Of a stretch of 64,000 nt of DNA, positions 47,740 through 58,872 are shown piece by piece. The notes under the pieces are model-generated. The model was not told the DNA's origin and searched no databases. It worked only from the letters and a program-made list of their open reading frames with translations. How positions within the stretch are numbered: the first letter of the stretch is position 1; each line of letters starts with the position of its first letter. The translations under genes were made by a program, and so were the position numbers. This DNA is from Nageia nagi (lineage: Eukaryota; Pinophyta): the NCBI GenBank assembly GCA_050084985.1, contig JBITNC010000002.1:25792001-25856000 (forward strand), read 5' to 3'.

Positions 47740-48572
47740 AAAGGGCCATGTGTAAGCCTCATGGAGGAGGAGAGGCTGGGCAGAGGTGGCAGGGGAGACC
47801 AAAGTGTGTAGAAGGGAGGTGAAGGTGGTAGGAGGAGGCCATGTAGGGTGGTGGAGGGTGCATGGGGTGGCCAGTCGATGGTTGACCACTGAAGGCATGA
47901 CTTCAAGGTGGTAAGGGAGGAGGGGTATGTTAAAAAAAGGCTTGCAAAATGGTTTGTGCATATCCTATGATCATTTACAGGACATGAAATGGTGTTTGCA
48001 TCATGCATCATGTTTAAACAATTCAAGTGCCTTCTCTGTCCTTCCATGGTCGCACACAGCTAACGAGCCCTCCATCATTTGGTGCATATCTGATGAGTAG
48101 TGTAGGTCATGGAACTCGGTCTGCAGCTTGCATGGTGTCAAACAAGTCGCTGACCATTTCAATGTATCCATCTGGTGCATATCCTATGAACATGGTAGTC
48201 CATGTAACGTCGCACGTAGAGGGAGATGCCATCCATAGCCATGAAGGTATCTCTGCACCATGCAGGCCATGAAATGTTGTCTGAATCATGCTTCACATGA
48301 AATAATGTGTGTGCCTTTAATTAGATCAGTTTTATGGATATCCAGCGATCATTGCAGGCCATGTAGCTTTTTCTGAATCATGCATCATGTGAAACAATCC
48401 ATGGACCCATTCAATGTATCCGGTTTGGGCATAGTTGAACGTGGATGGTATGTTGGCGACAGAGGCCACTCTAGTTTTTTTTGTTACTCTCCCGTTTATG
48501 GTGACAATGGATCCATTTTGGCCATATCCAGCGATCATTGCAATGCATGAAACATGGTCTGCATCAAATTTG
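47740..48572 (-). pseudogene. Captured PPR (pentatricopeptide repeat) sequence
   Basis: A visibly GC-richer block between the copia leader and the 5' LTR. On the minus strand it reads as tandem PPR units: AMIAGYGQNG (about 48540-48500), YAQTGYIEWVHGLFHMMHDS then ATWPAMIAGYP (about 48435-48330), VTWTTMFIGYAPDGYIEMV then LFDTMQAAD (about 48215-48125), and weaker units to about 47950 (EGT, IGYAQT). This is the motif style of plant PLS-type PPR proteins (RNA-binding organelle factors). Frameshifts and stops separate units. The edge at 48572/48573 abuts the LTR directly. The 47740-47940 part is G-rich with no PPR signature and may belong to the same import. It cannot make a working PPR protein. 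Confidence 0.8.
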
Positions 48573-49039
48573 AGATCTAAACAAATCCTCAAGGACCTAA
48601 GACTAGGAAACTCAATCATACACAAGATAACACAATCACACAAGATAACACAAGTGTAATGTGGTTCCTCCCTCCTTGGGAGTACATCCACAACTAGTAT
48701 CTCAATTCTCAAGTATGCCCCTCTTACAACTATTCTCTTCCTCTCCTACACAACTAGTAGAGTAATCTTACTCCAAAAACTTAGTTTTGTTACAAGAGGA
48801 GAGGCCCTCTATTTATAGCTTGATAGCACCTCCCTAACCTCCCTTTAACCCAAGGGTAAGGTTAGGGTTACAATAAATGTATCACCTAACTTTAACCTAC
48901 CAACTAACCACTTGGTAAAGTCAAAGTCTACATATTAAAGAATTCAATTAATCTCTTAAGGTATCTACATACCCTTAAGTGATTAATTGAATTTACAAGG
49001 AGTTTAGATATTCACAATATTTCATTACAAATTCTAACA
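48573..49039 (-). repeat. 5' LTR of young copia element, inner end truncated
   Basis: 467 bp, aligned with 41352-41800. It lacks the first 15 bp of the partner (TGAAGGTTTTAGACT) and has an extra 18-bp tandem duplication in the ACACAAGATAACACAA region (about 48620-48650). The TATA box on the minus strand is at about 48810-48818 and would drive leftward transcription into the PPR block and gag. Confidence 0.92.
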
Positions 49040-49044
49040 CCTTG
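49040..49044. repeat. Target-site duplication CCTTG, right
   Basis: Right partner of 41332-41336. Confidence 0.92.
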
Positions 49045-49676
49045 TATATGTTTCTCTCTTATTATTATTTCTCCTATAAATATGTTAAATGTTTCTTTCC
49101 ATTTTCCTCCTTTTTCTTATCCTCCATCATATCCTCCTTCCCCTTTCTCTTACCATTTATCCTACTTGATAACTCATTCAAGAATTAACTACACAAGCAT
49201 CACTTAATACTATGACTCTACACTGATCACAAGCTCAATCCTATTTTGATAAACTAGATTATTTTTTTAATATAATAAATAGTTTCATAGATAAAACATT
49301 GGGCTAGGAGTTTCAGTGATTACATTTATAATGTTCATCTAGTATTTTAATTGATTTATTTTTTGCTACAGATAACATACTAAAAAGGGGGGAAAGGTCC
49401 TTATTTTTTTTGGTTTAATGATGTTGTTAGGTTGGAATGAGGTATAAATTTACATACTTTTTTCTATTGCATGTGTTTTAATATTTCATACATAATAGAC
49501 TACAAGAACTAGAAAGGATTGAATTTTCTATATATTTTAGATATTAGCAAGAATGTTTAAAATTTCTTTATTTCCAACCCATCCCACTCATGCTAGTAAT
49601 TCATATATTAATGTGATTTCTTTGTTGCTTCACTAACTACTTCATATTATCTAAAGCAATTAGAGAGGGACATAAA
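49045..49676 (+). other. Internal region of LARD-like element copy 2, right part
   Basis: Continues from 41331 and aligns with about 10175-10792 of copy 1 (shared 'TATATGTTTCTC', 'CTCAATCCTATTT', 'GTCCTTATTTTTTTGG'). It ends with a purine-rich stretch (TAGAGAGGGACATAAA) before the LTR at 49677; the polypurine tract is weaker here than in copy 1. Confidence 0.65.
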
Positions 49677-50812
49677 TGTTGAGAAAATTAAACTTTAGGC
49701 TAGTCGTATAGGTATGGATGAGTCATCACTTGGTGATAATTACATGATGGATGAATTTCTAAAGTTTGCATCCTTGGGATAAGCTTGAGAATGTTTTTCT
49801 AAGTCTTATTTTTTTTTCTTGTTACCTATGAAGCAATTCAAAATAATAGGTTTCTAATTGCATATAAGATAAAATGTTCACCTCAAGTTTGATGGCTCAT
49901 TGGTCACTTATGCTTGATAAGTATTCAAGTATTTCCTATTCAATATTGAAGAATATTAGCTAGACTCTACCACACTAAGTTTCATACTAGTGCTTCATCT
50001 CAGCATTTAGCTTCATGAAAATTAGCAAAAGGAGTACTATGTTTTTGAGAGTATGTTGCCAAAAATTAGACCCTTGAAGTGAGAAAAAAGGATTCATATA
50101 TTATTTTTCCCTGTGTTGCATTTTCAAACTAGTGGAATCATACTCCTTATTGTCAAAAAATGAATGGACTTAAATTATTAGAAAATGGATATTCATAAAT
50201 ATTTTTTATTTCTTTCTATATTTTAATATTGTTTATATCATCCCTAATAAGGTTAAACCATAGCTAAGATTCTGTAGGACTAATATTGGTCTATATTGTA
50301 CTTTGCATTTACTTACATTAGTAGATTTATTTTTGGACTGTAGGAAATATTTTGAAATATAATATATGATTTTTTTGTATTTTTTATATTGTGATATTAA
50401 CCTTGATTTCCCATATCATAGCATAAGGTACTTCTGGAGCTTTTCCATATTTTGAAGATATTGAAATCAGTTGATTTGTATTCTCATTTCATGGCATGAA
50501 GGTTCATTAAAAGCATATATCTCTTTTGAATCAATAACATTAGATAGTCTAGCATTATATCCTAACATGATGTTGAAACATATATTATGTGATTATTTCC
50601 CTCCCAATTTTTTATACCATCCCTACTTTTCTTAGATTGCAATAAGAAGACCTCAATGTGGAACAATTATTCATAATAAAGATTCAAGATGTTACAGTAA
50701 TACACTGCAAGACCTCAGGATACCATGATAAAGTGTTAGGAGCTTCAATAAGATATGGAAAGAAAATACTTTCACCTGAGAGACATCAAAATAATAGCAT
50801 AATTCCAACTCA
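49677..50812 (+). repeat. 3' LTR of LARD-like element, copy 2
   Basis: TGTTGAGAAAATTAAACT to ...CCAACTCA. It aligns with 10793-11911. Confidence 0.6.
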
Positions 50813-51728
50813 AGTGAATCCTCTAATATCAATAACATATATGTAATTTTTGAGAGCCTTTTTATTAGATTTAGTTCTAAAGATTAAAATATCTAGGGAA
50901 ACTACTTTCTTAGAACTATAACAAGAGGTTATGATAGTTGAAGCATCACTCATCATAGTGGAGAAACATCCAAAGAGGATCACTTCTACTTTTACCCCAT
51001 ATGTTACATTCCTAAAGGATAACCAAACACTATCAACTTTATTCGCCCCTCCTCTCCCAAAACTAACAAGAGTTCCCCATCCATTTGTGGGTAATTCTTA
51101 GATAGAAAAAATACTAAATCACTTGCCATAATTATCAACCTAAAGTTCATTGTTAACCATTTTGGTGTCCAATGTACCTCTTGCCTTATCGATACCTCCC
51201 TCAAATGTATAAACACAAGGGGAACATGTTATGTAGATAGAGATTAATGAACTCAAATATATGCTCTAGAATATGGCTAATGAAGTTATTGTCATGGGGA
51301 AAAATAATTAAAGGTATGATAATGGGAAAAAATGAGATATACTTATGTAATTAAAGAACAACTACCACAACCTATGAAAAAGGAGGAAGATAGATTTAAT
51401 CTATCATCATAGGTTCAGGTTGACCAAATCATAGAATTGTGTAAAGCTTTCAATGATTCTCATGTGTAAGAATCATGTCTAAGATATTATTATCAACCTA
51501 AGTTGGCATCCAACAAAGCGATCACCTAAAAATGCATGAATTTTGAGGCCCCAAAACTAAAATTTGTAAATATAACCTAACCAACATGAGGATTTTTATT
51601 GTAGAAACAAGGAGCTCTAAGAACCTATGCAAACAAAGGCCAATTGCAATAGATTCATCATCTAGTCAAGTCTCTTCCAACAAGCACCTTAAAAATGGAA
51701 ATCAATAAAGGTTTCCAAGGAGCCAATC
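50813..51728 (-). pseudogene. Unassigned coding-like remnant, copy 2
   Basis: Minus-strand counterpart of 11912-12828. Here a 70-codon frame (51216-51004) is open and carries EVHWTPKWLTMNFRLIIMAS then FFLSKNYPQMDGELLLVLGE, while copy 1 has stops in the same stretch but is open further downstream. The upstream part contains 'FKVLVGRDLTR' and 'HRFLELLVST'. I cannot assign a family. Confidence 0.4.
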
Positions 51729-51779
51729 AAATGTAAAATGATATAGACTCCTACAAGTAGCAAAATTGATTCTATCAAA

Positions 51780-52535
51780 GAGAATCAATAGCTCATGGAT
51801 GAAAGAGATAAATCTTCTAGGATATTTCTCTTTCCATCATTAATGTAGGAACACATAGTATTAACTCAATAATTTTATAAGAGGTTTTTAGAAAAAGATA
51901 GTAATTCTTCATCCCTAATTCCTTATAACATTATTGAAAAACTAAAACAAACTCTCTCTAGAGTTTCTTTGTTTAATGCGTTGCAAATCCCTAGGCATAT
52001 TAACCTTATCAAAGCTATAATATTATCCGTGAACAAGGGAATATATTTGTCTAACTATAAATTATAAATTTTTTCTATGTTAGCAAGAATGGGAAACTTC
52101 AACCCCCCACCCTTCTATGTATCCCTATGAATAAAAGGTCATGTGGTGCATAAATATTTGATTGATTCTAGAGGATGAATCATTTTCATACCCAACAAGA
52201 TCATAAATGTGATTAATTTAGAATGAATGAGGACATCAAATGGAGATATACAACTAGATGGGACAAATGTAAAAATAATTAGGGTCCTTAAGGATGTAGG
52301 AATGATATTGCACAACTTCACAAAGATATCAGTAATCCAAGATATAATAGTGGTAGACCTACCACCTCTTTTTAAAATTTTCTTATTTAGAGAGTTCACT
52401 GCTAAGTTAGGGGGTTACTTAGCCATGGATTATTCACACATCATGTTCCCATGTAAAGATAAGAAATGGAAAATATTCAATGAATCTTCATCCCCTTTTT
52501 ATGTGGAAAAGATGCATTAGGTAAACATGACATAC
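51780..52535 (+). pseudogene. Ty3/gypsy protease region (second type)
   Basis: Plus-strand. A gag/PR linker at about 51860-52010 (IPYNIIEKLKQTLSRVSLFN) leads to the protease, whose active site reads LIDSRG (about 52160, family DSGA). The body is open over 52227-52520, with VDLPPLFKIFLFREFTAKL (about 52350) and GGYLAMDYSHIMFP, which correspond to the 'SREW...LxGYxxxDxxHxxLP' end of the protease in Tat-like plant elements. Stops and shifts break it upstream. Confidence 0.75.
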
Positions 52536-52614
52536 TATGGAGCTAAAGATCTTGATGGGTTAAGGAGTTACATATTGAAGATAAGAATACCATAAATTTT
52601 ATAAATTAAATAGA

Positions 52615-53130
52615 TTATGTGGATCCCAAGAATTATTTTATCATTGAGTCAAATTCTTTATTACCAACCTTAACTAAACATCAACTTAGAGGTTTAGAGA
52701 TATGGGATATGCACTTTGATGGATCAAGATCCAAAGCTAGAGTAGGATTTGGAGTAGTATTGAGATATCCTATAGATGAAGTGAATAAATTTTCAATGTG
52801 GCTCACCTATAACCCCACCAATAATGTAGTAGATTATGAAGCACTATGCTTATGATTAGAACAAGCAACCAAAATGGGTGTTTAATGCATTCAAATATTT
52901 GGAATAGAGTTAGTAATCAACCAAGTGATTGATAATTGCTCATCCAATCACCACTACCTAATAGCATACAAAAATAAATTTTGGGTCCTATTTGAGATTT
53001 TTTATATATCAACTACAAATCTATCTATAGGACTAGGAATGTGGAGGTTGATGCATTGACTCAAAAGGGAGCACAATTTGATCTTATTAAATATCACTTT
53101 AGGGAAAAAGTTATGAGGGTCATATATAAG
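52615..53130 (+). pseudogene. RNase H domain placed before RT
   Basis: RNase HI-like fold: WDMHFDGSRSKARVGFGVVL (about 52705-52765; first Asp kept), NNVVDYEALCL (about 52820-52855; catalytic Glu kept), then FGIELVINQV (about 52900; the Asp of the usual FGDSQLVINQV is lost), and VEVDALTQKGAQF (about 53045). It is open over 52619-52855. It sits between protease and RT, while a separate RNase H remnant follows the RT. Tat-type elements are known for an additional RNase H, usually described downstream of RT-RH, so the position here is notable. Confidence 0.8.
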
Positions 53131-53351
53131 CCTTAATTTTTGAAAAATGTATGCTTTTAGAAATTATTCAATGATGAAAAACATATCAATAGATTTATAA
53201 CTAAAGAGCTCCTATTTTGGGACTTTAAACTATAGAAGAATCTTACTAGGAGTAGGATATTATATAATTACAAAATAGTGTATTATATAGAGCTATCATT
53301 ACTTTAGAGAAATATTTTAATCAATATGGGTGTGCAAGGATAAAAGGCTTA

Positions 53352-54560
53352 GTGATTGAAGAAAAAACCTCCAAATATGTCGAAATAGATCCTCGAAAGG
53401 TTATAAAAATTAGAAAATATAATAGTTTAGAAGAAATAAAGAAGATAGAGGAATTGTGCAAAGAATTTATTAGAATCATAGCATGGTCATACAATTACCT
53501 AAAGGTTTATGAAAAAGATATCATTCAACACATAATAGAATTGAACAATGAAGCTAAGTTGGTTTGGCAAAAGTAGAGACCAATCAACCCCTTAACTGAA
53601 AGGAATATGAAGTAAGAAGTACTCAAACTTTTTAATGTAAGCATAATCTACCCAATTAAAAATTCAAATTAGTTGGTAAATCTAGTCTCAATAAAAAATA
53701 AATAGAGATATATAATTGTGTAGATTTTTAGAACTTGAACAAAGTATCACTAAAGTAAAACTACCCTTTACCACTAATGAAGAAAATATTGCATAATGTC
53801 ACTGGTAGAAAATGTTTTTCCTTGATAGATAGGTTTTCAAGATATAATTAGGTATGGGTAAAGGATGAATAAAAGTACAAAATAGCATTCACCATAAAGT
53901 GGGGGATTTTTTCATTCCAAAGAATGACCTTTAGTTTATCTAATGTTAGATCCACTTTTCAAAGAGAAATGGACCATGCATTTGGGGAATTGGTAAAAAA
54001 ACATATCCTTGTTTACCTAGATTACATTATGATTTTCTCTCATCAAAAAAAATATCACCTATAATCCCTTTAGTAAGTATTATTAAAGTGCCAAAAATTT
54101 GGGAACTCGTTGAATCCCAAGAAATCCAGCTTCACTATCTAGGAAGGAAAGTTAATGGGAAATATCATTTCCAAGGAAGGAAGGTATATCAATCTAGATC
54201 AAGTAAGTTTTATCCCTAAATTAACTTCTCTTTTTGATAAAAAAAGCACTTCAATCATTCTTAGGTCAAGTTAACTTTGCAACAAGTTTCATCCAAGAAT
54301 TTTTCAAAATCATTGGGTTTGTTACAAAAATGTTGACTTTAGAAAGAAAAGCTTTTGAGAAGATTAAGTTAGCAATAATGATGGAATCAATTCTTAGAAA
54401 TATTAGTTTTAGAAAAGAGCTCATTATTTATGCTTAGAACCCAAAAAATGGTATTGTAGCTATTATAACTCAAAAGGGAGATAATAATGAATAATATCCA
54501 ATAACCTTCTTCATTAATACTCTTCATGATCATGAAGAAAGGTATATTTCATTTAAAAAA
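53352..54560 (+). pseudogene. Ty3/gypsy reverse transcriptase and following RNase H, decayed
   Basis: RT linker and start at 53352-53576 (FIRIIAWSYNYLKVYEKDII, then HIIELNNEAK). Palm motifs follow in broken frames: 'FSRYN' (about 53830), FQRMTFSLSNVRSTFQREMD (about 53920-53980) and the catalytic region LVYLDYIMIFS (about 54008-54040), where the second Asp is Tyr. The thumb and connection contain 'FLGQVNFATSFIQEF' (about 54250) and 'KELIIYA' (54415). 'PITFFINTL' and 'EERYISF' (about 54500-54550) mark the post-RT RNase H. Dense stops. Confidence 0.8.
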
Positions 54561-54849
54561 AGGTATATACCAACATGAAAAAATGTAATAAATTTAAGCA
54601 TTTTGTATCTCAAAGAAAGCTATTAATGTTGGTGGTATATACAAATGTAAGAAACTATATCCTACAAGGAGAACTTGAAGAAGAAGGGTTGGATGGATCA
54701 CCAAGATTAATTAGTATGATTTGGAGGTAAGACCTACCAATTTCATAAAATTTAGAGCTTTATGCTAACAACTTATTACAAATACCTCTCCACAATTGTT
54801 ATTATTTGAAGAAGAAGTATATAATGATAGGGATGCACGCATAAAGTAA

Positions 54850-55305
54850 AGAGACTAGATAGACCAGTTAATAAGGTACTTTCCTCATGGAAGACTCCTA
54901 GAATACCTCATTGACTCATAAAGAAGAATATTCAAGATGTATTCCATGAGTTATACAATAGTAGATTATGTTCTTTCCAAATAAATTCATGATGGAGTAC
55001 TATTGAGGTGCATAAAACTATAAGAGTCTGACTATATAGTTAAATAATTTCATATCAAATCATCCAAAGGGCACTTCTCAAGATACACAATAATGAAAAA
55101 GATCATACAAGTAGATTAATACTGGCCCACCATATCCAATTATGCTTTTAAATTCTCTAAATAATTTAAAAATTGTAATTGTTATGTTGGAAGGAGAAGA
55201 ATGTAAGACTTCCCTTAACAATTGATCATGGTTGAGAAGCCTTTTCAACAATGGGGATAAGAATTCATTTGATTCATAAATCTAGATTCTTCATTGATGT
55301 ATCTG
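54850..55305 (+). pseudogene. Ty3/gypsy integrase N terminus, truncated
   Basis: DGVLLRCIKL (about 54990-55020), then FHIKSSKGHFSRYTI and YWPTISNYAFKF (about 55045-55155), and NCNCYVGRRR give the HHCC zinc-binding layout. The core starts VEKPFQQWG (about 55227-55253). The sequence stops resembling integrase at about 55305, where a minus-strand copia gag begins, so the two elements are joined end to end. Confidence 0.75.
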
Positions 55306-55640
55306 TAACTTGGCTTATTTGATTTTTTCATCTCCTCCATGAATACTCTTTAGCTTGTCCCAAATTTCCTTTGAAGTCTTGTATCCATAACCCTTACCAA
55401 TTCATTGTCTACTAATCCATATATGATTGCATTATTTACCTTTGAATCATTCTCATATAATTTCTTTGACACAACATCATCCAGAGGAGTGGAGGGTATT
55501 ATGTATCCACTACTTAACAATTCCCAAATGTTGTATCGTAAGGCACAAATATATTTCTACATAATAAATCTCCAAAATACATAATTGATTCATCAAATAG
55601 TGGTGCTTTGTTCAAAGAGAAGCCTTCACCACTAGCCATT
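55306..55640 (-). pseudogene. Copia gag N-terminal fragment
   Basis: Minus-strand, starting at the ATG at about 55638-55640 (MASGEGFSLNKAPLFDD), the same gag start type as the 3171 element. Only about 110 codons, with stops, remain before the junction with the gypsy integrase near 55305. Confidence 0.75.
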
Positions 55641-55685
55641 GTGTCACTTCCAAGATCACCTTTGCCAATTGAGCTTGTTTAGGAA

Positions 55686-55704
55686 CATTGCTTTGATACC
55701 AATT
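55686..55704 (-). other. Primer-binding site of copia fragment
   Basis: Minus-strand TTGGTATCAAAGCA (about 55690-55703) is a near-canonical tRNA-Met site, 17-18 bp from the LTR edge. Confidence 0.8.
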
Positions 55705-55721
55705 ATTTAATTAGGCATGAA

Positions 55722-57300
55722 ACTAAGAGGGGGGTACAAAAATAAATACTTGCAAGAAGTTCAAATAAAATAATGCAATCACACAAGTAAGGATTACACA
55801 ACATCGAATTTATAATGGAAACCCAATTCAGGAAAAATCATTATGCTAATGGTCTATTTGGACTCCCATCCAAATCTAGCCTCTAAAATGTTTGGTCTTA
55901 CAATATTTTTACAACACTAATTGTAGGGAATAACACCAACCAACCTAGACTTTAGCAACACCAATTGCAAGGAGCAGCAACCGTTATTACCAAGAATGGA
56001 CTCAACAAGATACAAAGCTCTAGAAAAATTTATCAACCTTGTCAAAATAATCTTGAGTGGCTTAGCTCACTAAATATCCAAATTTTGATCTATCCAATCT
56101 TTATAGGTACAAGGCATACCCTTGCAATCTATCTCTTTACGCCTTGGTAATCCTTCTCTTCTCATACTAAATAACACCCTCTTCCTCAAACTCAACAAAA
56201 TCCTCTTCAAACAAGAATATGAATTCATACCATAAGATATTGCTTTTAGCTTTTAATAATGTCTTGCATGGGAGAGTTTTTGAAATTGTATACCTTCAAA
56301 TTCTACACGATCTAAAAAAATGGGCTCAAATAGACACCTAGATCAAATGTTATAGTCAAGATACTAGATACACCATTTTATTCCATAACACACTCTTCAC
56401 ATAAAATGCTTGCTTTTTATAATTGCATCTCCAAAAATACTATTCAATTATTCTTCTTAATAAACAACTATAATATCATCCTTCCTTTACCTCTTATGTT
56501 CTCAAAAACTATCTTATTCTCTAAAAATAAAAATTGAGAACTACCAATTCATCACCTTCATTTTCAAAAAGAATCAACAAAATCATATTTACCTCTCTTT
56601 ACTTAAAAAATTGAAATTTGTTAAAAACTCCCAATGGTTTCTTGAATTCCTTATCATTTCAATTTTTTTCTTTTTATAATTAATTATTTATGAAACCACT
56701 TCTTATTTTTGTTTTTCAAATTACCATTATGTTGTTCTTTTTCTCAAAACAATTCATATTCCATACTTCTTTTCATCCAAAGTTACCCAAATAATTTTCT
56801 TTTGCACACACCAAGAAAAAAATTTTGTATATCTTTTTCTTTTTCAAAAAATATCATGCATTTTAGAGAGAAAACCACTTCACCATATTTTAATGATACA
56901 TTTTGTCAAACAGTTCACAAGCAAAGTTTTGTGAAAGTTACTCATTCTCATACTTATAAGCCTCGAAATCATGTTGTTTGCAAAGAAAATATGTTCAAAT
57001 TGATGAGCTTTACATGAAAAAATACTTTAAAAATCCTCTTTTTGGCAATTAGAATTGAATTTGACCATTCAAAAAGCAAAATTATCATAAAAATTAAATT
57101 ATCCAAAACTATAAAAGTGCTCTATAGTAATTTTCTACAAGTCATAACTTTCTGCTAGGAAATTTGATTCAGATAAAATTTGAAACATAATCTCTTGGTA
57201 TATTTGAATACCTCTTGTAAAATATTTGGGATCCAAATCCTCATATATTTCTTAAAATTCCTCCTATAATGTGGCCTCTAATGTTAATTTTGCAACTGTC
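55722..57300 (-). repeat. LTR of copia fragment, outer end unclear
   Basis: Starts TGAAACTAAGAGG and can be followed in parallel with the 3247 LTR (shared CACAAG..., 'GGACTC', 'ATTTTGTCAAACA' and 'ATTCTCATACTT' segments, the latter at about 56895-56955). After about 57050 the likeness fades; I set 57300 as a loose limit. No coding. Confidence 0.5.
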
Positions 57301-58402
57301 TAATAAAGTGCAAAATTATCCAACAAGTACCAACGATGCAACTGATCAACCCAAATACTAAGTTGACATTCCCAAAACTATCCTAACCTATTTTCTAACA
57401 TGCTGACATACTCAACAATGATCTAAGTTGTCCAAACACTCATTGCATGTAAAAATGACATGTTCCAACAAAATTATCAAGTGGTCCAATCTATATCATC
57501 TTTTTTCCAACACTATAACTCCACTCCCAAATAATAAATAAGGCTCTAAATAATGATTTAGGCTATCCAACATATTTTATTGGCACCCATGAGCAATATT
57601 TATAACAATTGCAACTGTTTAACAATTTTTGCAACTTTTTGATATTTTTTGTAAATTTGCAAATTCGTACAAACAACCTATAACAACTTCACCTTAGCAC
57701 TGAACATGTATAAACAAGCACTAAACATATATAAATAGGCTTTGAATAAATTTTTGATAATTTTTGCAACTTTACCAATTTTGCACAAATAACTTGCAAC
57801 ACCTTCACCTGAGCATCAAACACATTCTCATAAGCATCAAAAATCTTTTTATAAGCTACAAATAACTTACCATTACACTAATCAAGTCCAACTGAGTGTG
57901 TTGAAAAAAATAAAAACACCTTTCTCAATATAAAAATGTATGTATAAAAGTTCCCACTACCTAGGAATTGTTTGACAAGATACAAAATGATTTTTTTGAA
58001 AAAAGCTCTAAGATATGTATGCAAAATGTTTGAAAAGATCTAGATATAATTTTATGATGTACAATGATTACACACACAATATACATAAAATGGTTTGCAG
58101 ATACATTTTTATGATTTAAAATGATTACATAATACACACAAAATGGTCTAAAAATATAGTTTCATAGTCTGAAATGATTGCACAATATGCACAAAATGGG
58201 TTTTTGGATAAAAACCCTAAGACTATCGAGGGACCATTGAACTTCACTACCCAAATAGTCATAAATCATGAATTGGGTGTGGAACTATCTACATGGTGTA
58301 TGTAATTTGAATGTTTGGCTTTTGGATTCCTTAAAGGGTTTGTGAAAGTATCTAAATGGAGCTTGTAATTCAAATATTTAGGTTTTGAATACCCTAAACT
58401 AT
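57301..58402. other. A+T-rich DNA, no gene
   Basis: Contains tandem-like 'GCACTAAACATATATAAA'/'GCATCAAACACATTCTCATAA' units (57680-57860) and repeated 'TTTTGCAACTTT' patches. Also 'ATGATT(G/A)CACAATA(T/C)GCACAAAATG' repeats, three copies at 58065-58200. May be the rest of the copia LTR. Confidence 0.45.
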
Positions 58403-58872
58403 TTGAATTATTTCATATCATATGATGAAATTACATCATTTTCATATCATAAGATGTATTTAGATAATTTTATATCATATGGAATATTTTCATCATTTCA
58501 GACCAATGATGTACTTTGATCATATCATATCATATGTTGGTGTATTTTAGATCATTTCATATCATATGGTGCACTTGGATCATTTCATATCATATGGTGT
58601 AGTTATATCATTTTCATATCATATGGTGTATTTAGATAATTTCATTTCACATGGTACAATTTCATCATTTCATACCATATGGTGTACTTAGATCATTTCA
58701 TATCATATGTTGATGAATTAAGATTAATTTATGAAATCATTTCATATCATATAGTTGGTGCATTGAGATTATTTCATATCATATGGTGCCCTTTGATCAT
58801 TTCATATCATATGTTGGCGCATTGAGATCATTAAATATTATATGATGCACTTGACTCATTTCATATCCATGG
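58403..58872. repeat. Minisatellite with a unit of about 30 bp
   Basis: About 15 imperfect units of ATCATTTCATATCATATGGTG followed by 7-10 bases (for example CACTTGG, TATTTAG, CATTGAG). Spacing is 28-32 bp with a few longer units. Each unit contains the palindrome-like CATATCATATG. No open frame. Confidence 0.85.

Larger units (their letters stand above)
41337..49039 (-). mobile_element. Young Ty1/copia element carrying PPR-derived sequence
   Basis: 7703-bp element on the minus strand. The 3' LTR is at the left (41337-41800) and the 5' LTR at the right (48573-49039). CCTTG duplications flank it. LTRs differ by about four substitutions over 449 aligned bp, plus an 18-bp duplication, so insertion is recent. 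A single 1306-codon gag-pol frame (46491-42574) carries only four stops and no frameshift. The 5' LTR lacks the terminal 15 bp and the PBS; in their place lies a GC-richer block with PPR motifs (about 47740-48572). It could not prime reverse transcription in its present form. Confidence 0.93.
37706..50812 (+). mobile_element. LARD-like element, copy 2, split by young copia element
   Basis: The counterpart of 6479-11911: LTRs 37706-38797 and 49677-50812, internal region 38798-41336 plus 49045-49676. The copia element at 41337-49039 interrupts it inside a 'CCCTTGT' context that is unbroken at about 10170 in copy 1, which confirms the insertion point. The element starts TATTGATAAAATC; the second LTR starts TGTTGAGAAAATT. 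No coding capacity is seen. Confidence 0.65.

Noticed and set aside
47671-47961. Proline/leucine-rich ORF over the G-rich block
   Set aside because: Two overlapping frames are open only because of the purine-rich composition; no domain or conserved start. Only the PPR frames to its right are supported.
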